Made by a program: the position numbers and the translations under genes. The notes under the pieces are model-generated. The model was not told the DNA's origin, ran no database searches, and worked only from the letters and a program-made list of their open reading frames with translations. From NCBI GenBank assembly GCA_029260165.1, contig JAJDDT010000102.1, forward strand, positions 150,503 to 214,502: DNA of 64,000 nucleotides, in the 5' to 3' direction. Shown here in pieces: positions 16,610 through 26,625 of the stretch (its first letter is position 1; every line of letters starts with the position of its first letter). Source of the DNA: Phycisphaerae bacterium. GTDB lineage: Bacteria; Planctomycetota; Phycisphaerae; UBA1845.

Positions 16610-17719
16610 ATGATCATTGGTGTCCCGACCGAAATCAAAACGCACGAATACCGCGTCGCCCTTCTTCCGGTGGGGGCGGAGGAACTGAAACGAGCAGGCC
16701 ATCAGGTGATTGTCGAAAAAAGTGCGGGCGTGGGGTCTGGTTTTTTGGACGAGGAGTACGAAGCGGTCGGTGCGCGGATCGTCACCTCTCGTGAGGAGGT
16801 TTTCGAAAAGGCGGACATGATCATCAAGGTCAAGGAACCCCAGCCTGACGAATGGCCTATGATGCGCGACGGGCAGGTGATGTTTACCTATTTTCACTTC
16901 GCCGCCTCGCAGGAATTGACAGCAGGCGTCCTCGCGACGAACTCGGTGGCTATCGCGTACGAGACTATCACCGACAGGAGGGGACGTCTTCCGCTGCTGA
17001 CACCGATGAGCGAGGTGGCGGGGAAAATGAGCATTCAGGAGGGTGCGAAATTTCTGGAACGCCCGATGAAGGGCCGCGGGATTCTGCTGGGCGGGGTTCC
17101 CGGCGTCGAGCCTGCGACGGTGTTGATTCTTGGTGGGGGAATTGTCGGCTCGAACGCGGCGAAGGTGGCGGCTGGTTTGGGCGCCCGGGTCATTATCATG
17201 GATATCAACGCGGATCAGCTTCGTTATCTCGACGACGTGATGCCGGCCAACGTGGACACGATTTTCAGTGAACGACACGCAATCCGTCGCTATCTGGGAA
17301 TGGCGGACCTGGTCGTTGGTGCGGTGTTGATCCCGGGGGCGCGTTGTCCGATGTTGGTATCGCGAGATGACCTGAAACTCATGAAACAACACGCCGTCAT
17401 CGTCGATGTCGGTGTCGATCAGGGCGGGTGCTGCGAGACGATTCACCCGACGACGCACGACGATCCCGTTTATATTGTCGATGACGTGGTCCATTACGCG
17501 GTTGCGAACATGCCGGGTGCGGTCGGGCGAACGTCCACGTTCGCGCTGACCAACGCCACGCTCCCGTACGCCCTGGAGTTGGCCAACAAGGGTTATGTGC
17601 AAGCATCCAAAGACGACCCCGGTCTGGCGATGGGGATCAACCTGGAGCGTGGGAAGGTGACCAATCAGGCTGTTGCGAAATGTTTCGACCTGAAATACGA
17701 ACCCCATTCGGCGGGCTGA
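16610..17719 (+). CDS. ald: alanine dehydrogenase
   Basis: A 369-residue NAD-dependent enzyme interconverting L-alanine and pyruvate plus ammonia. It starts MIIGVPTEIKTHEYRVAL, the classic pyruvate-binding N-terminus with Arg15. The catalytic Lys75 (IKVKEP) and His96 (FTYFHFAASQE) are in place. The NAD-binding fold starts at VLILGGGIVGSNAAKVA, and VDVGVDQGGCCET carries the catalytic Asp (~270). The length matches bacterial Ald. It is preceded by a short gap after the DUF4416 gene and may be cotranscribed with it. Confidence 0.95.
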   Translation: MIIGVPTEIKTHEYRVALLPVGAEELKRAGHQVIVEKSAGVGSGFLDEEYEAVGARIVTSREEVFEKADMIIKVKEPQPDEWPMMRDGQVMFTYFHFAASQELTAGVLATNSVAIAYETITDRRGRLPLLTPMSEVAGKMSIQEGAKFLERPMKGRGILLGGVPGVEPATVLILGGGIVGSNAAKVAAGLGARVIIMDINADQLRYLDDVMPANVDTIFSERHAIRRYLGMADLVVGAVLIPGARCPMLVSRDDLKLMKQHAVIVDVGVDQGGCCETIHPTTHDDPVYIVDDVVHYAVANMPGAVGRTSTFALTNATLPYALELANKGYVQASKDDPGLAMGINLERGKVTNQAVAKCFDLKYEPHSAG

Positions 17720-17854
17720 GTTTGACGCGATTTGTCGTGTCACGATTTCGTCAAACGTTGTAAGATCATGCAATAACGGGTTGTGCGGCGTGCGGGTTCG
17801 CGTGAATGATGACGCGTGTGTTGGCGTGCGTTCAAGGGTCGGCGGAGCATTTGT

Positions 17855-19204
17855 ATGAAAATCATCATCACGGTTCTTCTTGTCAGCGTCTGCGTTCTCG
17901 GGTTTTTTCTGGTGCGCAACGAGGTCCGGTTGAACTTCTCAACCATGCAGGGCAAGACGGTGAAGATCAGCCGGGGTGATCTGACGATTCCGATCAACGC
18001 GACGGGTGAGATTGGGGCGGCTTCACGTCACGAGATCAAGTCCGAAGCCAGCGGTGAGGTTATTGAGATATCGTCCTCGCCTGGTGAGATGGTCGGGAAA
18101 GGTCAGTTGCTCATTCGCCTCAAGAAGGACGAGGAGCAACGATCCGTCGATCGGGCGAAGGCGGACGTCATGCGAACCCAGGCGGGTCTGGAGCAGGCGA
18201 AGGTCAGGCTCGAGCGATTGAAGACGGTCGGTATCGTGCGTGCGGAGCAGCGCATCGAGCAGATCAAGGCGCAATTGGCGGTCGCAGAGTTCCAGAAGGA
18301 CAAGACCGAGGATTTGCCCGAGGGGATGGCGTCGGCTGACTCGTTGTTGCAAACGCGATCGCGTGTGATCGAAATCGAGGCGAATCTCAAGATCGCAAGG
18401 GCGGATCTTTCGGACGCACACATCCAGGTGGATCTGTCCGGAAATGACGTTGTCCTGGCTGAGGCTGCCCATGACCAGGCACAAACCATGCTGGGTGATG
18501 CCAACGAACGATTGGCGGAGACGGACATCTACTCGCCCGTTGACGGTATGCTGGTTCAGTTGAACACGCAGATCGGTGAGGTCATCCAATCGGGTGTGAC
18601 GACTTTTACGGCGGGCACTGTTTTGGCGGTTATCGCTGACGTGTCGAGGATGTATGTTCGCACCGATGTGGACGAAGCCGACATCGGCGCGGTGCGCGAT
18701 CTTTCGCCGGAATGGGCCAAACCGGGAACGACCAGGCCGGACCCCGACGAGATACCGATCGAGTCTGGTACACCGGTAGAGGTGACGGTGGAGTCGTTTC
18801 GCGACGAGAAGTTCACCGGGGTGATCGAGCGTATTCACCCCGAACCCAATAGTCGCGCGAGCAGTGTCGTGACGTATCAGGTTGATATTCTGCTGACGAG
18901 CGACAACGCCCAAAAACTGCTGGTCGGGATGCAGGCGGACGTTGAGTTCACAGCCGAGTCGGTTTATGACACGTTGCTCGTTCCGCACGATGGAATTCGC
19001 CAGAACGATTTCGGCGATCTTGGGGTCTACGTTCCGGTGAAATCGGAGGGTGACAGCGACAAGGAGGACCGGAAGTTCATCAAATGCCGTTTCGGGCTGG
19101 ACAACGGGATTTACGCACAGGTCATCGAGGGGGAACTGTCGGAGGGGCAGGAGGTCTACACGGTCCTTCCCGCTCGTTCCGACGACAAATCCGATGATAG
19201 CTGA
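17855..19204 (+). CDS. MacA/HlyD-type membrane fusion protein
   Basis: A 449-residue periplasmic adaptor. A single N-terminal TM anchor (residues 3-20) is followed by a lipoyl/barrel-sandwich half (GEIGAASRHEIKSEASGEVIEI), a long coiled-coil hairpin at ~95-200, the second half (SPVDGMLVQLNTQIGEVI) and a beta-barrel plus membrane-proximal domain. GGAG at 17843-17846 fits the ATG at 17855. It is followed by an ABC ATPase and a MacB-type permease, so it should be the adaptor of a tripartite efflux or lipoprotein/peptide exporter. No TolC-type outer membrane gene is adjacent. Confidence 0.88.
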   Translation: MKIIITVLLVSVCVLGFFLVRNEVRLNFSTMQGKTVKISRGDLTIPINATGEIGAASRHEIKSEASGEVIEISSSPGEMVGKGQLLIRLKKDEEQRSVDRAKADVMRTQAGLEQAKVRLERLKTVGIVRAEQRIEQIKAQLAVAEFQKDKTEDLPEGMASADSLLQTRSRVIEIEANLKIARADLSDAHIQVDLSGNDVVLAEAAHDQAQTMLGDANERLAETDIYSPVDGMLVQLNTQIGEVIQSGVTTFTAGTVLAVIADVSRMYVRTDVDEADIGAVRDLSPEWAKPGTTRPDPDEIPIESGTPVEVTVESFRDEKFTGVIERIHPEPNSRASSVVTYQVDILLTSDNAQKLLVGMQADVEFTAESVYDTLLVPHDGIRQNDFGDLGVYVPVKSEGDSDKEDRKFIKCRFGLDNGIYAQVIEGELSEGQEVYTVLPARSDDKSDDS

Positions 19205-19285
19205 CCGTAATGCGACGTTGCCGGCATCTCGTTTCCCTTACCTCGATCCGTTGGTGGAGCTGCCCCGGCAGCCACTTCCAAACCC

Positions 19286-20053
19286 ATGTTAATTTCCGTT
19301 CGACAACTTGCGCGTGTTTATCAGATGGGCGAACACGTCGTCCGCGCGTTGGCGGGTGTCGATCTTGATATTCAAGCGGGAGAGTTCATCAGCATCGTCG
19401 GTGCGTCCGGGAGCGGCAAGAGCACGCTCATGCATCTTCTGGGCTGTCTCGATCGGGCGACGTCCGGGACGTATGAGCTGGACGGCAGGCCTGTCATGGC
19501 GATGTCCGATCGCGAACTCGCCCTTGTTCGCAACAAGCACATCGGATTTGTCTTTCAGACATTTAATTTGATCAATCGAACCTCGGCGCTCGACAACGTG
19601 GGGATCCCGCTTTTCTACGGACGGCAGGCCAGGGTACGCGAGAAGGCGATGGCGTCCCTGGAGCGGGTCGGGTTGGCAAACCGTTACAAGCACAAGCCGA
19701 GCGAGATGTCCGGTGGTGAGCGACAGCGCGTTGCGATCGCGCGAGCCATCGTGAATAATCCAACGGTTATCTTCGCCGACGAACCGACAGGAAATCTCGA
19801 TACGCGAACCGGTGAGCAGATACTGGAAATCTTCCACGACCTGCATCAGTCGGGCGTCACGATCGTCATGGTCACACATGAGATGAGCGTGGCTGCCCAG
19901 GCCCGGCGACTGGTGCACATGACCGACGGACTGATCGACGCGGATCGCGAGGTTACGACCGAACTGCGTCGCGAACTGGTTCAGGCTGGTGTGCTGGGGG
20001 CAACGCGGGTTCAAAACGAACAACACCTGGAAACAGAAGGGACGCCTTCCTAG
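19286..20053 (+). CDS. MacB/LolD-type ABC transporter ATPase
   Basis: A 255-residue ABC ATPase with Walker A (GASGSGKST), Q-loop (FVFQTFNLI), signature [13 protein letters not shown], Walker B ([12 protein letters not shown]) and H-loop (VTHEMSV). It belongs to the MacB/LolD/FtsE subclass, whose permeases work by mechanotransmission across the periplasm and not by channel transport. It starts 82 bases after the adaptor and ends four bases before the permease. An ~30-residue tail after the core is not typical. Confidence 0.92.
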   Translation: MLISVRQLARVYQMGEHVVRALAGVDLDIQAGEFISIVGASGSGKSTLMHLLGCLDRATSGTYELDGRPVMAMSDRELALVRNKHIGFVFQTFNLINRTSALDNVGIPLFYGRQARVREKAMASLERVGLANRYKHKPSEMSGGERQRVAIARAIVNNPTVIFADEPTGNLDTRTGEQILEIFHDLHQSGVTIVMVTHEMSVAAQARRLVHMTDGLIDADREVTTELRRELVQAGVLGATRVQNEQHLETEGTPS

Positions 20054-20056
20054 ATC

Positions 20057-21265
20057 ATGTTTGCTTTTCGACTGATACTGGCTTCGTTGCGCGGGTTGCA
20101 GACAAACCTGATGCGCTCGCTGCTGGCGACGCTGGGTGTGATCATCGGGGTCTGCGCGGTGGTGTCTGCGATGTCGATCCTTGCGGGTGCGGAGAGGGAA
20201 ATCGGCAAGCGTTTCGAGTCGATGGGGGCGGATCAGATCATGATCGTGTCGGGTTCCAGTGGACGCGGTCATCGACAGGCGCGGGTCAACGCACTGACAC
20301 CTGAAGACGCGGACACCATTCGCGATCAGTGCCCGTTGATCAGGAACACGGCGGCGGAGTTTACATCCGCTGCGCAGATCAAGTATTTGCAGAGAAACAC
20401 CAATGCAGCCGTGCTTGCAACGACCGACGCCTACAAAAAGATCAACGACTACGACGTCGCATTCGGGAGGTTCATCAGTCGGGAGGACAACCGCGCCGCC
20501 CGGAAGGTCTGCGTTCTGGGTCACAAGATTGCCAACAAGTTGTTCGGTGAGGTCACGCCCATCGGTTTTCGCGTGAAAATCAAGGGACAGGGATTCACGG
20601 TGATCGGCGTTATGGAAAAGAAGGGGTTTCTCGGATTTCGCGAGGTGGATTCGCAGGTGATGGTGCCGCTTGAAACGGGCATGAAGCGGCTGTTCGGTGT
20701 GCGGTTTGTCACGATGATCACCGCGCAGGCGACGGGGCAGGAAAAACTTGAGGCAGCCATCCAACAGGTCAAGCGAACACTGCGCGGCGAGCACAAGATT
20801 CGCGCGGGGACCGATGACGATTTTTCCATCTTCACGCAGGAGCAAGCCAAGGAGCGGGTGGCCGATGTCACGAAGATTTTCGAGGTCGTTTTGTACAGTA
20901 TCGCCGGAATTTCGCTGCTCGTCGGTGGGATCGGGATCATGAACATCATGCTGGTGTCGGTGACCGAGCGGACGCGCGAGATTGGTGTTCGCATCGCGGT
21001 CGGGGCGCGTCGAATCGATATCGCCGCACAATTCCTGATCGAGGCAGCCGTCATCAGCATGATTGGCGGGGTGCTTGGTGTGGTGGTGGGCGTCGCATTT
21101 GCAGATTTGCTGGAAAAAATAACGCGTGTTTTGAAAACCTTCACACCACCGTCCGCCATCGTTTACGCGCTGGTCATGGCTGGCTGCGTCGGCATCGTCA
21201 GCGGATTGTATCCCGCGCTGAGGGCGTCACGTCTCAACCCTGTTGAAGCGTTGCGGTACGAGTAG
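20057..21265 (+). CDS. MacB-type ABC transporter permease
   Basis: A 402-residue permease. TM1 (~20-42, MRSLLATLGVIIGVCAVVSAM) is followed by a MacB periplasmic core domain (residues ~45-240). A FtsX-like C-terminal half has three TMs: LYSIAGISLLVGGIGIMNIMLVS, AVISMIGGVLGVVVGVAFA and VYALVMAGCVGIVSGLYP. It ends PALRASRLNPVEALRYE, the standard ending of this family. With the adaptor and ATPase it forms a complete inner-membrane MacAB-like unit. The substrate is not predictable. Confidence 0.92.
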   Translation: MFAFRLILASLRGLQTNLMRSLLATLGVIIGVCAVVSAMSILAGAEREIGKRFESMGADQIMIVSGSSGRGHRQARVNALTPEDADTIRDQCPLIRNTAAEFTSAAQIKYLQRNTNAAVLATTDAYKKINDYDVAFGRFISREDNRAARKVCVLGHKIANKLFGEVTPIGFRVKIKGQGFTVIGVMEKKGFLGFREVDSQVMVPLETGMKRLFGVRFVTMITAQATGQEKLEAAIQQVKRTLRGEHKIRAGTDDDFSIFTQEQAKERVADVTKIFEVVLYSIAGISLLVGGIGIMNIMLVSVTERTREIGVRIAVGARRIDIAAQFLIEAAVISMIGGVLGVVVGVAFADLLEKITRVLKTFTPPSAIVYALVMAGCVGIVSGLYPALRASRLNPVEALRYE

Positions 21266-21526
21266 CAGCGAAAACGGACCCCCATTGTCGATGGTGATTC
21301 CCGTCTTTTCCATCTAAAACGGACATCATACAACGGTTGTCCGGGGTTATCCGGACCTTTTGGGACGTGAGAATGACCCGGTGATCTGCGGTTCCGGCTT
21401 GAATGGTCGGAAATATATCCATATACTTATGGTCGTATCGTGAATTACGGGTCCGTGAGCCGCGTGCTGGTTGCGCGCATCCCGATGCGAGACCCTTTCA
21501 CGGATCCATTTTGGAGGGATCAAGCC

Positions 21527-24500
21527 ATGACCGTGCAACGGAATGGACACCTGTCGCCACTATTCACAACCGTGCTCGCCGGGGCGTTCCTGGTTTTTTT
21601 CAGTCCTTGCGCAATGGTGATCGCCGATTCCGAGGTGACACTGAACCAGCATCACGCCACCACGCCGGGCTCTGCGATGTCCGAGGAGGTGCGGCAGATT
21701 ATTGAAGCCAACACGGGTCGCGTGGAAGGATGTCTCAAATGCCACGGGGACATTGAAAGCGCGACACAGAACATGGGTTTCGATTTGAGTTGTGTTTTCT
21801 GCCACGGTGGCGACCCTGACGGGGTGACGAAGGAGACAGCCCACGTTCAGCCAACGCTTCCGGTCATCATGGACAACACGGTGGCTCCGCTTGACTACGA
21901 TCTGCCCTATCAGCGATTCGTTAATCCGTCGAATCTGCGCGTGGTTCACCAATCGTGCGGTATTTGTCATCCGACCCAGGTTGAAACCGTCATCAAATCC
22001 ATGATGTCCACCGCAGCGGGACACTACGCCGGCGGACTGTATCAGAATGGTACGGTGGACACACAGACCCCGATCTATGGGACATTTGCCGTCACCGACG
22101 AGGACCTTGTCGTACCGACGGAAGACGGGGCGGTCGCGTCGTTGCTCGATCTGATCACCTACGATCCGAATGCCGACCAATCGCTGGCGTCCACGCACTT
22201 CGCGGCTGTTCCCGGTCAGGCGTGCGCTCGATGTCATCTCTGGTCTCGCGGCAAGGGTTACCGCGGCGCGGTCGACAAGGACGGCACCTACCGAGCGGAC
22301 GGTTGCGCTGCCTGCCACCTGTTGTATTCCAACGATGGCAGGTCCCAAAGCGCGGACATGTCGATCAACCACAAGGAGCAAGGCCATCCGATTCACCACG
22401 TTGTCACAAAAGCGATCCCGAAGGATCAGTGCCTGCACTGTCATCATCGTGGAGCCAGAATTGGTCTCAGCTTTACAGGCAGAGCGCAGATGCCCCCGGG
22501 GTTGCCGTCCGGAGGCGACGTCCCGGGTACGACGACCGAGCGCTTCAACGGCAATTTTCACTACGCCGACTCGCAGACGAATCCGCAGGACATTCACGGT
22601 GAGGCGGGCATGCACTGCATCGACTGTCACACGAAGGCCGGTGTCATGGGCGACGGGAACATCTGGGGGCACATGGACCAGGCCACGAAAATCGAGTGTC
22701 AAACCTGTCACGGAACGCCTGACGCGCTCGCCACGCTGATTGACAACGATGGTGCCCCGATGACGAACGTGGAGCATGTCGACGCTGACACAACCGTTCT
22801 GACGTCCAAGGTGACTGGCAAAAAACACAATGTTGCGCGCGTGGTTGATTTTGTGGACCCGTTGTCGGCTGCTTTCAATCCACGGGCTGCCTGCTCAATG
22901 AACGGCAATCACCTCAGCCCGGACGGCGGGCTTGAGTGTTATGCCTGCCACGCCTACTGGGTTCCCAATTGCTTTGGATGTCACTTCGAGCGCGACGAGC
23001 GATTCACGGGTGTTAATCTCGTCACGAGGCAGGAGGAAGTGGGTCGCGTGCGCACGAACAACAAGGTGTTTGAAGCGTTCCGCCACTTCGTCCTTGGTCC
23101 GAATCGCAGCGGTAAGATTGCGCCATACATCGTTAGCTGCCACCCGATCGCCGACGTCACCGCCCCGGACGGGTCGAAGATTCTTGACATGGTCATGCCC
23201 CAAACCGCCAACGAGCGGTCCGGCCTGGGACACAATCCGGTCAATCCGCACACGACCCGTGGTCGAAACCAGGTTCGCACCTGCGCCGAGTGCCACCGAT
23301 CACCGACAACGCTTGGTCTTGGCTCGGGGAATTACGCGCTTGCACGAGACTACGCGTACACCGCGACAAACGATGGTGTTCGTGTGTTCGACCGCAGGAC
23401 CGACCCGACAAATCCAACATTGGTCGGAACGCTGCCCGCAGATTCGCCCCGGGGAATTGCATCCTGGCCTGACATTGTGGAGGGGACCTCCGATTATCTT
23501 TACGTCGCCTCTGAAAACGAAGGCTTGCTTGTTTTCGATATGTGCGGGGATTTCCCGGTAACGCCATACAGCATGGTCAAGGGAATCAACGCGATCGACG
23601 TGCATCGGGCGGCTGACTTCGTTTACGTCGTCGTTGAAGGCGTCGGCGTCAATATTTATAACGAGGACCCGGATTCGCTCGCTCTGGTTTCGAGCATTCC
23701 CATCCCGAACGCACGACGGGCGGTTCCCTGGGGAATTCACCTGTTTGTCCCCGCAGGGGAGTCGGGGCTTTATGTGGTCAACATCTCCGATCACGAGCAC
23801 CCCCTGGTCGTCGGAATTCTGGAGAACATCAACGCGCACGATGTGCAACTGTACGCACACTATCGCATGGACCGACAATTCGCCGTTCGGGCCTATGTGG
23901 CTGACCCCGGGTTCGGCGTCCATTTTGTGGACCTCCTTCCCGAATTGTCCGATCCGGTCCGTATTGGCGGCGTCGCGCTGGCTGGTGCGTCGTCGATCGA
24001 CACCTACACACGCTATGTCATCGCCGACGATTCAACCCCTTCGCGGGAACATGATTACCTTTATGTGGCGGCTGGTTCCAGCGGTTTTCACGTTTTCGAC
24101 ATGACCGATCCCGACCATGTGTTCGAGGTGAGTTCCATCCCGGAGCTGGGTGGAAATGCGTTACACGTCGACGTCGCCAGCGAGATGACGCCGCCGGGCG
24201 TGCATGACTACGCGCTGATCGCCAACGAAACATTGGGGCTTCAGGTCGTGGACGTGACGGATCCCCTGAACCCGCAGCTTCTCACCGACGCTGACGCTCC
24301 CGGGGCTGCCCGTGTGTTCGTCGAGGTTCAGCAGATGGATCGATTCATCGATGAGCAGGGACAACAGCTCAAGGAGAATTCGCATCCGGGTGTCAGGGTG
24401 ATGACGCGAGCAGAGATTGTCCGGTTGCTCTCGGTCGACATCGTCGCAGACTGTCTGACCGACGGTGATTTCGACGGCGACTGGTACGTTGATACGATCG

Positions 24501-24658
24501 ATTTTGTCCACTTTGACGCGTGCCAAACAGGTCCGGAGGGTAGCACATCGATCGGCTGTCGCATCGCGGACGCCGATCAGGACAACGACGTTGACTTCGC
24601 GGACTTTGCCGCGTTTCAACGTGCGTTCACCGGCGGCGCGGAGGACATCGGAGGTTGA
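21527..24658 (+). CDS. secreted eleven-haem cytochrome c with propeller-like region and dockerin-like tail
   Basis: A 1043-residue exported protein; GGAGG about nine bases upstream supports the ATG at 21527. A signal peptide (residues ~10-36) precedes the haem region (68-590), which holds eleven CxxCH motifs: CLKCH, CVFCH, CGICH, CARCH, CAACH, CLHCH, CIDCH, CQTCH, CYACH, CFGCH and CAECH. From ~600 to 935 come repeats of the LVIVD type (DYAYTATNDGVRVFD, DYLYVASENEGLLVFD, HDYLYVAAGSSGFHVFD), predicted to form a beta-propeller. The last ~70 residues have two Asp-rich EF-hand-like loops (GDFDGDWYVDTIDFVHFDAC, ADQDNDVDFADFAAFQ) as in dockerin-type modules. It is probably an extracellular or outer-surface electron carrier. 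No partner oxidoreductase is adjacent. Confidence 0.88.
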   Translation: MTVQRNGHLSPLFTTVLAGAFLVFFSPCAMVIADSEVTLNQHHATTPGSAMSEEVRQIIEANTGRVEGCLKCHGDIESATQNMGFDLSCVFCHGGDPDGVTKETAHVQPTLPVIMDNTVAPLDYDLPYQRFVNPSNLRVVHQSCGICHPTQVETVIKSMMSTAAGHYAGGLYQNGTVDTQTPIYGTFAVTDEDLVVPTEDGAVASLLDLITYDPNADQSLASTHFAAVPGQACARCHLWSRGKGYRGAVDKDGTYRADGCAACHLLYSNDGRSQSADMSINHKEQGHPIHHVVTKAIPKDQCLHCHHRGARIGLSFTGRAQMPPGLPSGGDVPGTTTERFNGNFHYADSQTNPQDIHGEAGMHCIDCHTKAGVMGDGNIWGHMDQATKIECQTCHGTPDALATLIDNDGAPMTNVEHVDADTTVLTSKVTGKKHNVARVVDFVDPLSAAFNPRAACSMNGNHLSPDGGLECYACHAYWVPNCFGCHFERDERFTGVNLVTRQEEVGRVRTNNKVFEAFRHFVLGPNRSGKIAPYIVSCHPIADVTAPDGSKILDMVMPQTANERSGLGHNPVNPHTTRGRNQVRTCAECHRSPTTLGLGSGNYALARDYAYTATNDGVRVFDRRTDPTNPTLVGTLPADSPRGIASWPDIVEGTSDYLYVASENEGLLVFDMCGDFPVTPYSMVKGINAIDVHRAADFVYVVVEGVGVNIYNEDPDSLALVSSIPIPNARRAVPWGIHLFVPAGESGLYVVNISDHEHPLVVGILENINAHDVQLYAHYRMDRQFAVRAYVADPGFGVHFVDLLPELSDPVRIGGVALAGASSIDTYTRYVIADDSTPSREHDYLYVAAGSSGFHVFDMTDPDHVFEVSSIPELGGNALHVDVASEMTPPGVHDYALIANETLGLQVVDVTDPLNPQLLTDADAPGAARVFVEVQQMDRFIDEQGQQLKENSHPGVRVMTRAEIVRLLSVDIVADCLTDGDFDGDWYVDTIDFVHFDACQTGPEGSTSIGCRIADADQDNDVDFADFAAFQRAFTGGAEDIGG

Positions 24659-24797
24659 CATTCGTGCGTCGATAACGAGGCTGACCCGCCTGAATCAACG
24701 AACAGATGAACACATGGAAACGTGGGCCTGATCGTCTCTCCAGCGCGAGTCGGTGGAAAGCTGCCGTGAATCGCCCCCCCAAAAGTCCGCCGGACTG

Positions 24798-25697
24798 TCA
24801 GCCTGTTGAATCAGCCGACGGGGGTTTCAGGATGGTTCGCCAGTGCCCGAACAATACCGCAGCCATCCCCAACGCCACATAATTCACCGGCAATGCCCTC
24901 AAATACCCGCTGCTGGGAATCGGCACCGGTTGTCCCGCCCCGCCAACTCCACCCGAGACCCATGCAATCAGCAAAGCCGTCAACGCGACGATCGGCACCG
25001 ACCCCGCCGTCCATCTGGCCGAGCGCACGGGAAATTTTGTCTGAGCGATCACCGCGGCAAGGTAGAATCCCGCACCGACGGCAAAACACGCCTGCCCGTG
25101 TCGAACGACGCGAGCATCACCACCAATGGAAAACAATCGAATCAGCACCAGCGAAGCCAATACGACAGCCCCCATGTGCAACAGGACGTTTTTGCGCTCC
25201 TCCCGCGACTCAGGCAACGCGTCTTCGCACTCCGCCCCTGTTCCAAGCCACGCAACCACCAGCCGCGACACGCCGCAGCACGCGATCATCAACACGCTCC
25301 AGAACATCGCCTCCGCGATAAGCCCCGGACACAGGCTCGCGCTACCGCCGTACTCGATCAGCAGTTGCCCCATGTTGCCACCACGCCACGATGCCACCGT
25401 CAATCCAACACCCACCGCAAACGCCCCGATGTCCCGGTGAACCCCACCCGCCAGCGCACCCGCAACAGCCGACATCACCAGCGAAAGCAACCCGACCTGA
25501 ACCATCATCGTGATCGGTTGCCCCTGCGTCATGAGCGCGACCGCCGCCTGAGGTTCCCAGGGTTTCAACGCCGTCCAGCCAACCGTGACAAACACCGCCG
25601 TCGTGATACCCCACGCAGCGTGAAACAGCAGCCGATGCGCCGGCCTCGACGACTGCGGAGGTGTGGCTACCCTGGCTACGGTCATGGTTTTCTCCAC
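24798..25697 (-). CDS. polytopic membrane protein, function unknown
   Basis: A 299-residue protein with about seven or eight predicted TM segments, for example AAWGITTAVFVTVGWTAL, VGLLSLVMSAVAGALAGG, MGAVVLASLVLIRLFS and VPIVALTALLIAWVSGG. A cytoplasmic loop is rich in charged residues (GAECEDALPESREERKN). No catalytic motif was found and no family is recognised. It lies 22 bases downstream of dapA on the same strand and may be cotranscribed. An internal ATG at 25685 is an alternative start. Confidence 0.6.
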   Translation of the reverse strand: MEKTMTVARVATPPQSSRPAHRLLFHAAWGITTAVFVTVGWTALKPWEPQAAVALMTQGQPITMMVQVGLLSLVMSAVAGALAGGVHRDIGAFAVGVGLTVASWRGGNMGQLLIEYGGSASLCPGLIAEAMFWSVLMIACCGVSRLVVAWLGTGAECEDALPESREERKNVLLHMGAVVLASLVLIRLFSIGGDARVVRHGQACFAVGAGFYLAAVIAQTKFPVRSARWTAGSVPIVALTALLIAWVSGGVGGAGQPVPIPSSGYLRALPVNYVALGMAAVLFGHWRTILKPPSADSTG

Positions 25698-25719
25698 TCG
25701 ATCTGTCGAAAACGAAACA

Positions 25720-26616
25720 TCACGATAACTCGAATCGGCTCAGAATCTGCCCCACCCGTGCCCTGGCATCCGTCGCCAACGGACACATCGGCAGGCGAAA
25801 CTCTTCCTGAAGCCATCCCAACTCCGCCATCGCACTCTTGACCGGTAACGGATTGGGGCCCAATTGACCCAGCTCATCCGCCAACGCACACGCCCGCAAA
25901 TGGACCGCCCGCGCCTGATCAAACCGACCCGCCAATCCCGCGTCGACCAACTCCTTCATCCACGCAGGCACCAGATTGGCAATAACACTGATAACCCCCT
26001 TCGCCCCCAGACTGATCATCGGCAGCGTCATCGAATCATCCCCGCTCAACACCGTCACGTTGCTCCGCGCGATCAGGTCCGCCGTCCGCGTCGCATCCAG
26101 ACTTGCGTCCTTGTGCGCAACAATGTTCGCATGCTCACCGCACAATCGAACAACCGTGTCATTGCGAATATCCACACCACAACGCGATGGCACGTTGTAC
26201 AACACGATCGGCAAATCAACAGCCTCTGCGATCGCACTGTAATGCGCGAACAATCCGTCCTGCGTCGGCTTGTTGTAATAGGGCGTGACAATCAAGGCTG
26301 CGTCCGCACCCAGGTCCGCCGCTTCCTGCGTCTTTCGAATCGCACCAGCCGTATCATTGCCACCGGTGCCAGCCACAACACAACATTTACCGCCAACCAG
26401 CTTAACGGTCTCCCTGACCGACTGAGCCCACTCCTCGTGCGTCAGTGTCGGGGACTCACCCGTCGTCCCACACGCGACAATCCCCTCGACACCAGCAGCC
26501 AGTTGCTTCTCGATCAGCGATGCAAACGCATCCCAATCGACCAGACCGTTGCGAAAAGGAGTCACGATCGCGGTGTAGGTCCCCTGAAATGTCACACGAC
26601 CTGCGTTGCTCATCAC
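25720..26616 (-). CDS. dapA: 4-hydroxy-tetrahydrodipicolinate synthase
   Basis: A 298-residue TIM-barrel aldolase condensing pyruvate with aspartate semialdehyde, for lysine and diaminopimelate. The conserved pieces are TAIVTPFRNG, the CGTTGESPTL substrate loop, YYNKPTQDGLFAHY, LYNVPSRCGVDI (Tyr at the active site) and VAHKDASLD with the Schiff-base lysine. The length matches the family. It sits in a minus-strand cluster with pdxJ and clpS, and a second Met (26613) is also possible as start. Confidence 0.95.
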   Translation of the reverse strand: MMSNAGRVTFQGTYTAIVTPFRNGLVDWDAFASLIEKQLAAGVEGIVACGTTGESPTLTHEEWAQSVRETVKLVGGKCCVVAGTGGNDTAGAIRKTQEAADLGADAALIVTPYYNKPTQDGLFAHYSAIAEAVDLPIVLYNVPSRCGVDIRNDTVVRLCGEHANIVAHKDASLDATRTADLIARSNVTVLSGDDSMTLPMISLGAKGVISVIANLVPAWMKELVDAGLAGRFDQARAVHLRACALADELGQLGPNPLPVKSAMAELGWLQEEFRLPMCPLATDARARVGQILSRFELS

Positions 26617-26625
26617 TTGCTCCGC

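Noticed and set aside
23130..23150. A possible twelfth haem site (SCHP) in the cytochrome
   Set aside because: The first Cys of CxxCH is missing (YIVSCH), so it does not count as a standard haem-binding motif.
17855..24658. MacAB-like exporter and multihaem cytochrome as one operon
   Set aside because: 261 bases separate the permease stop from the cytochrome start, with a separate strong ribosome binding site and no shared element visible. Proximity alone is not enough.
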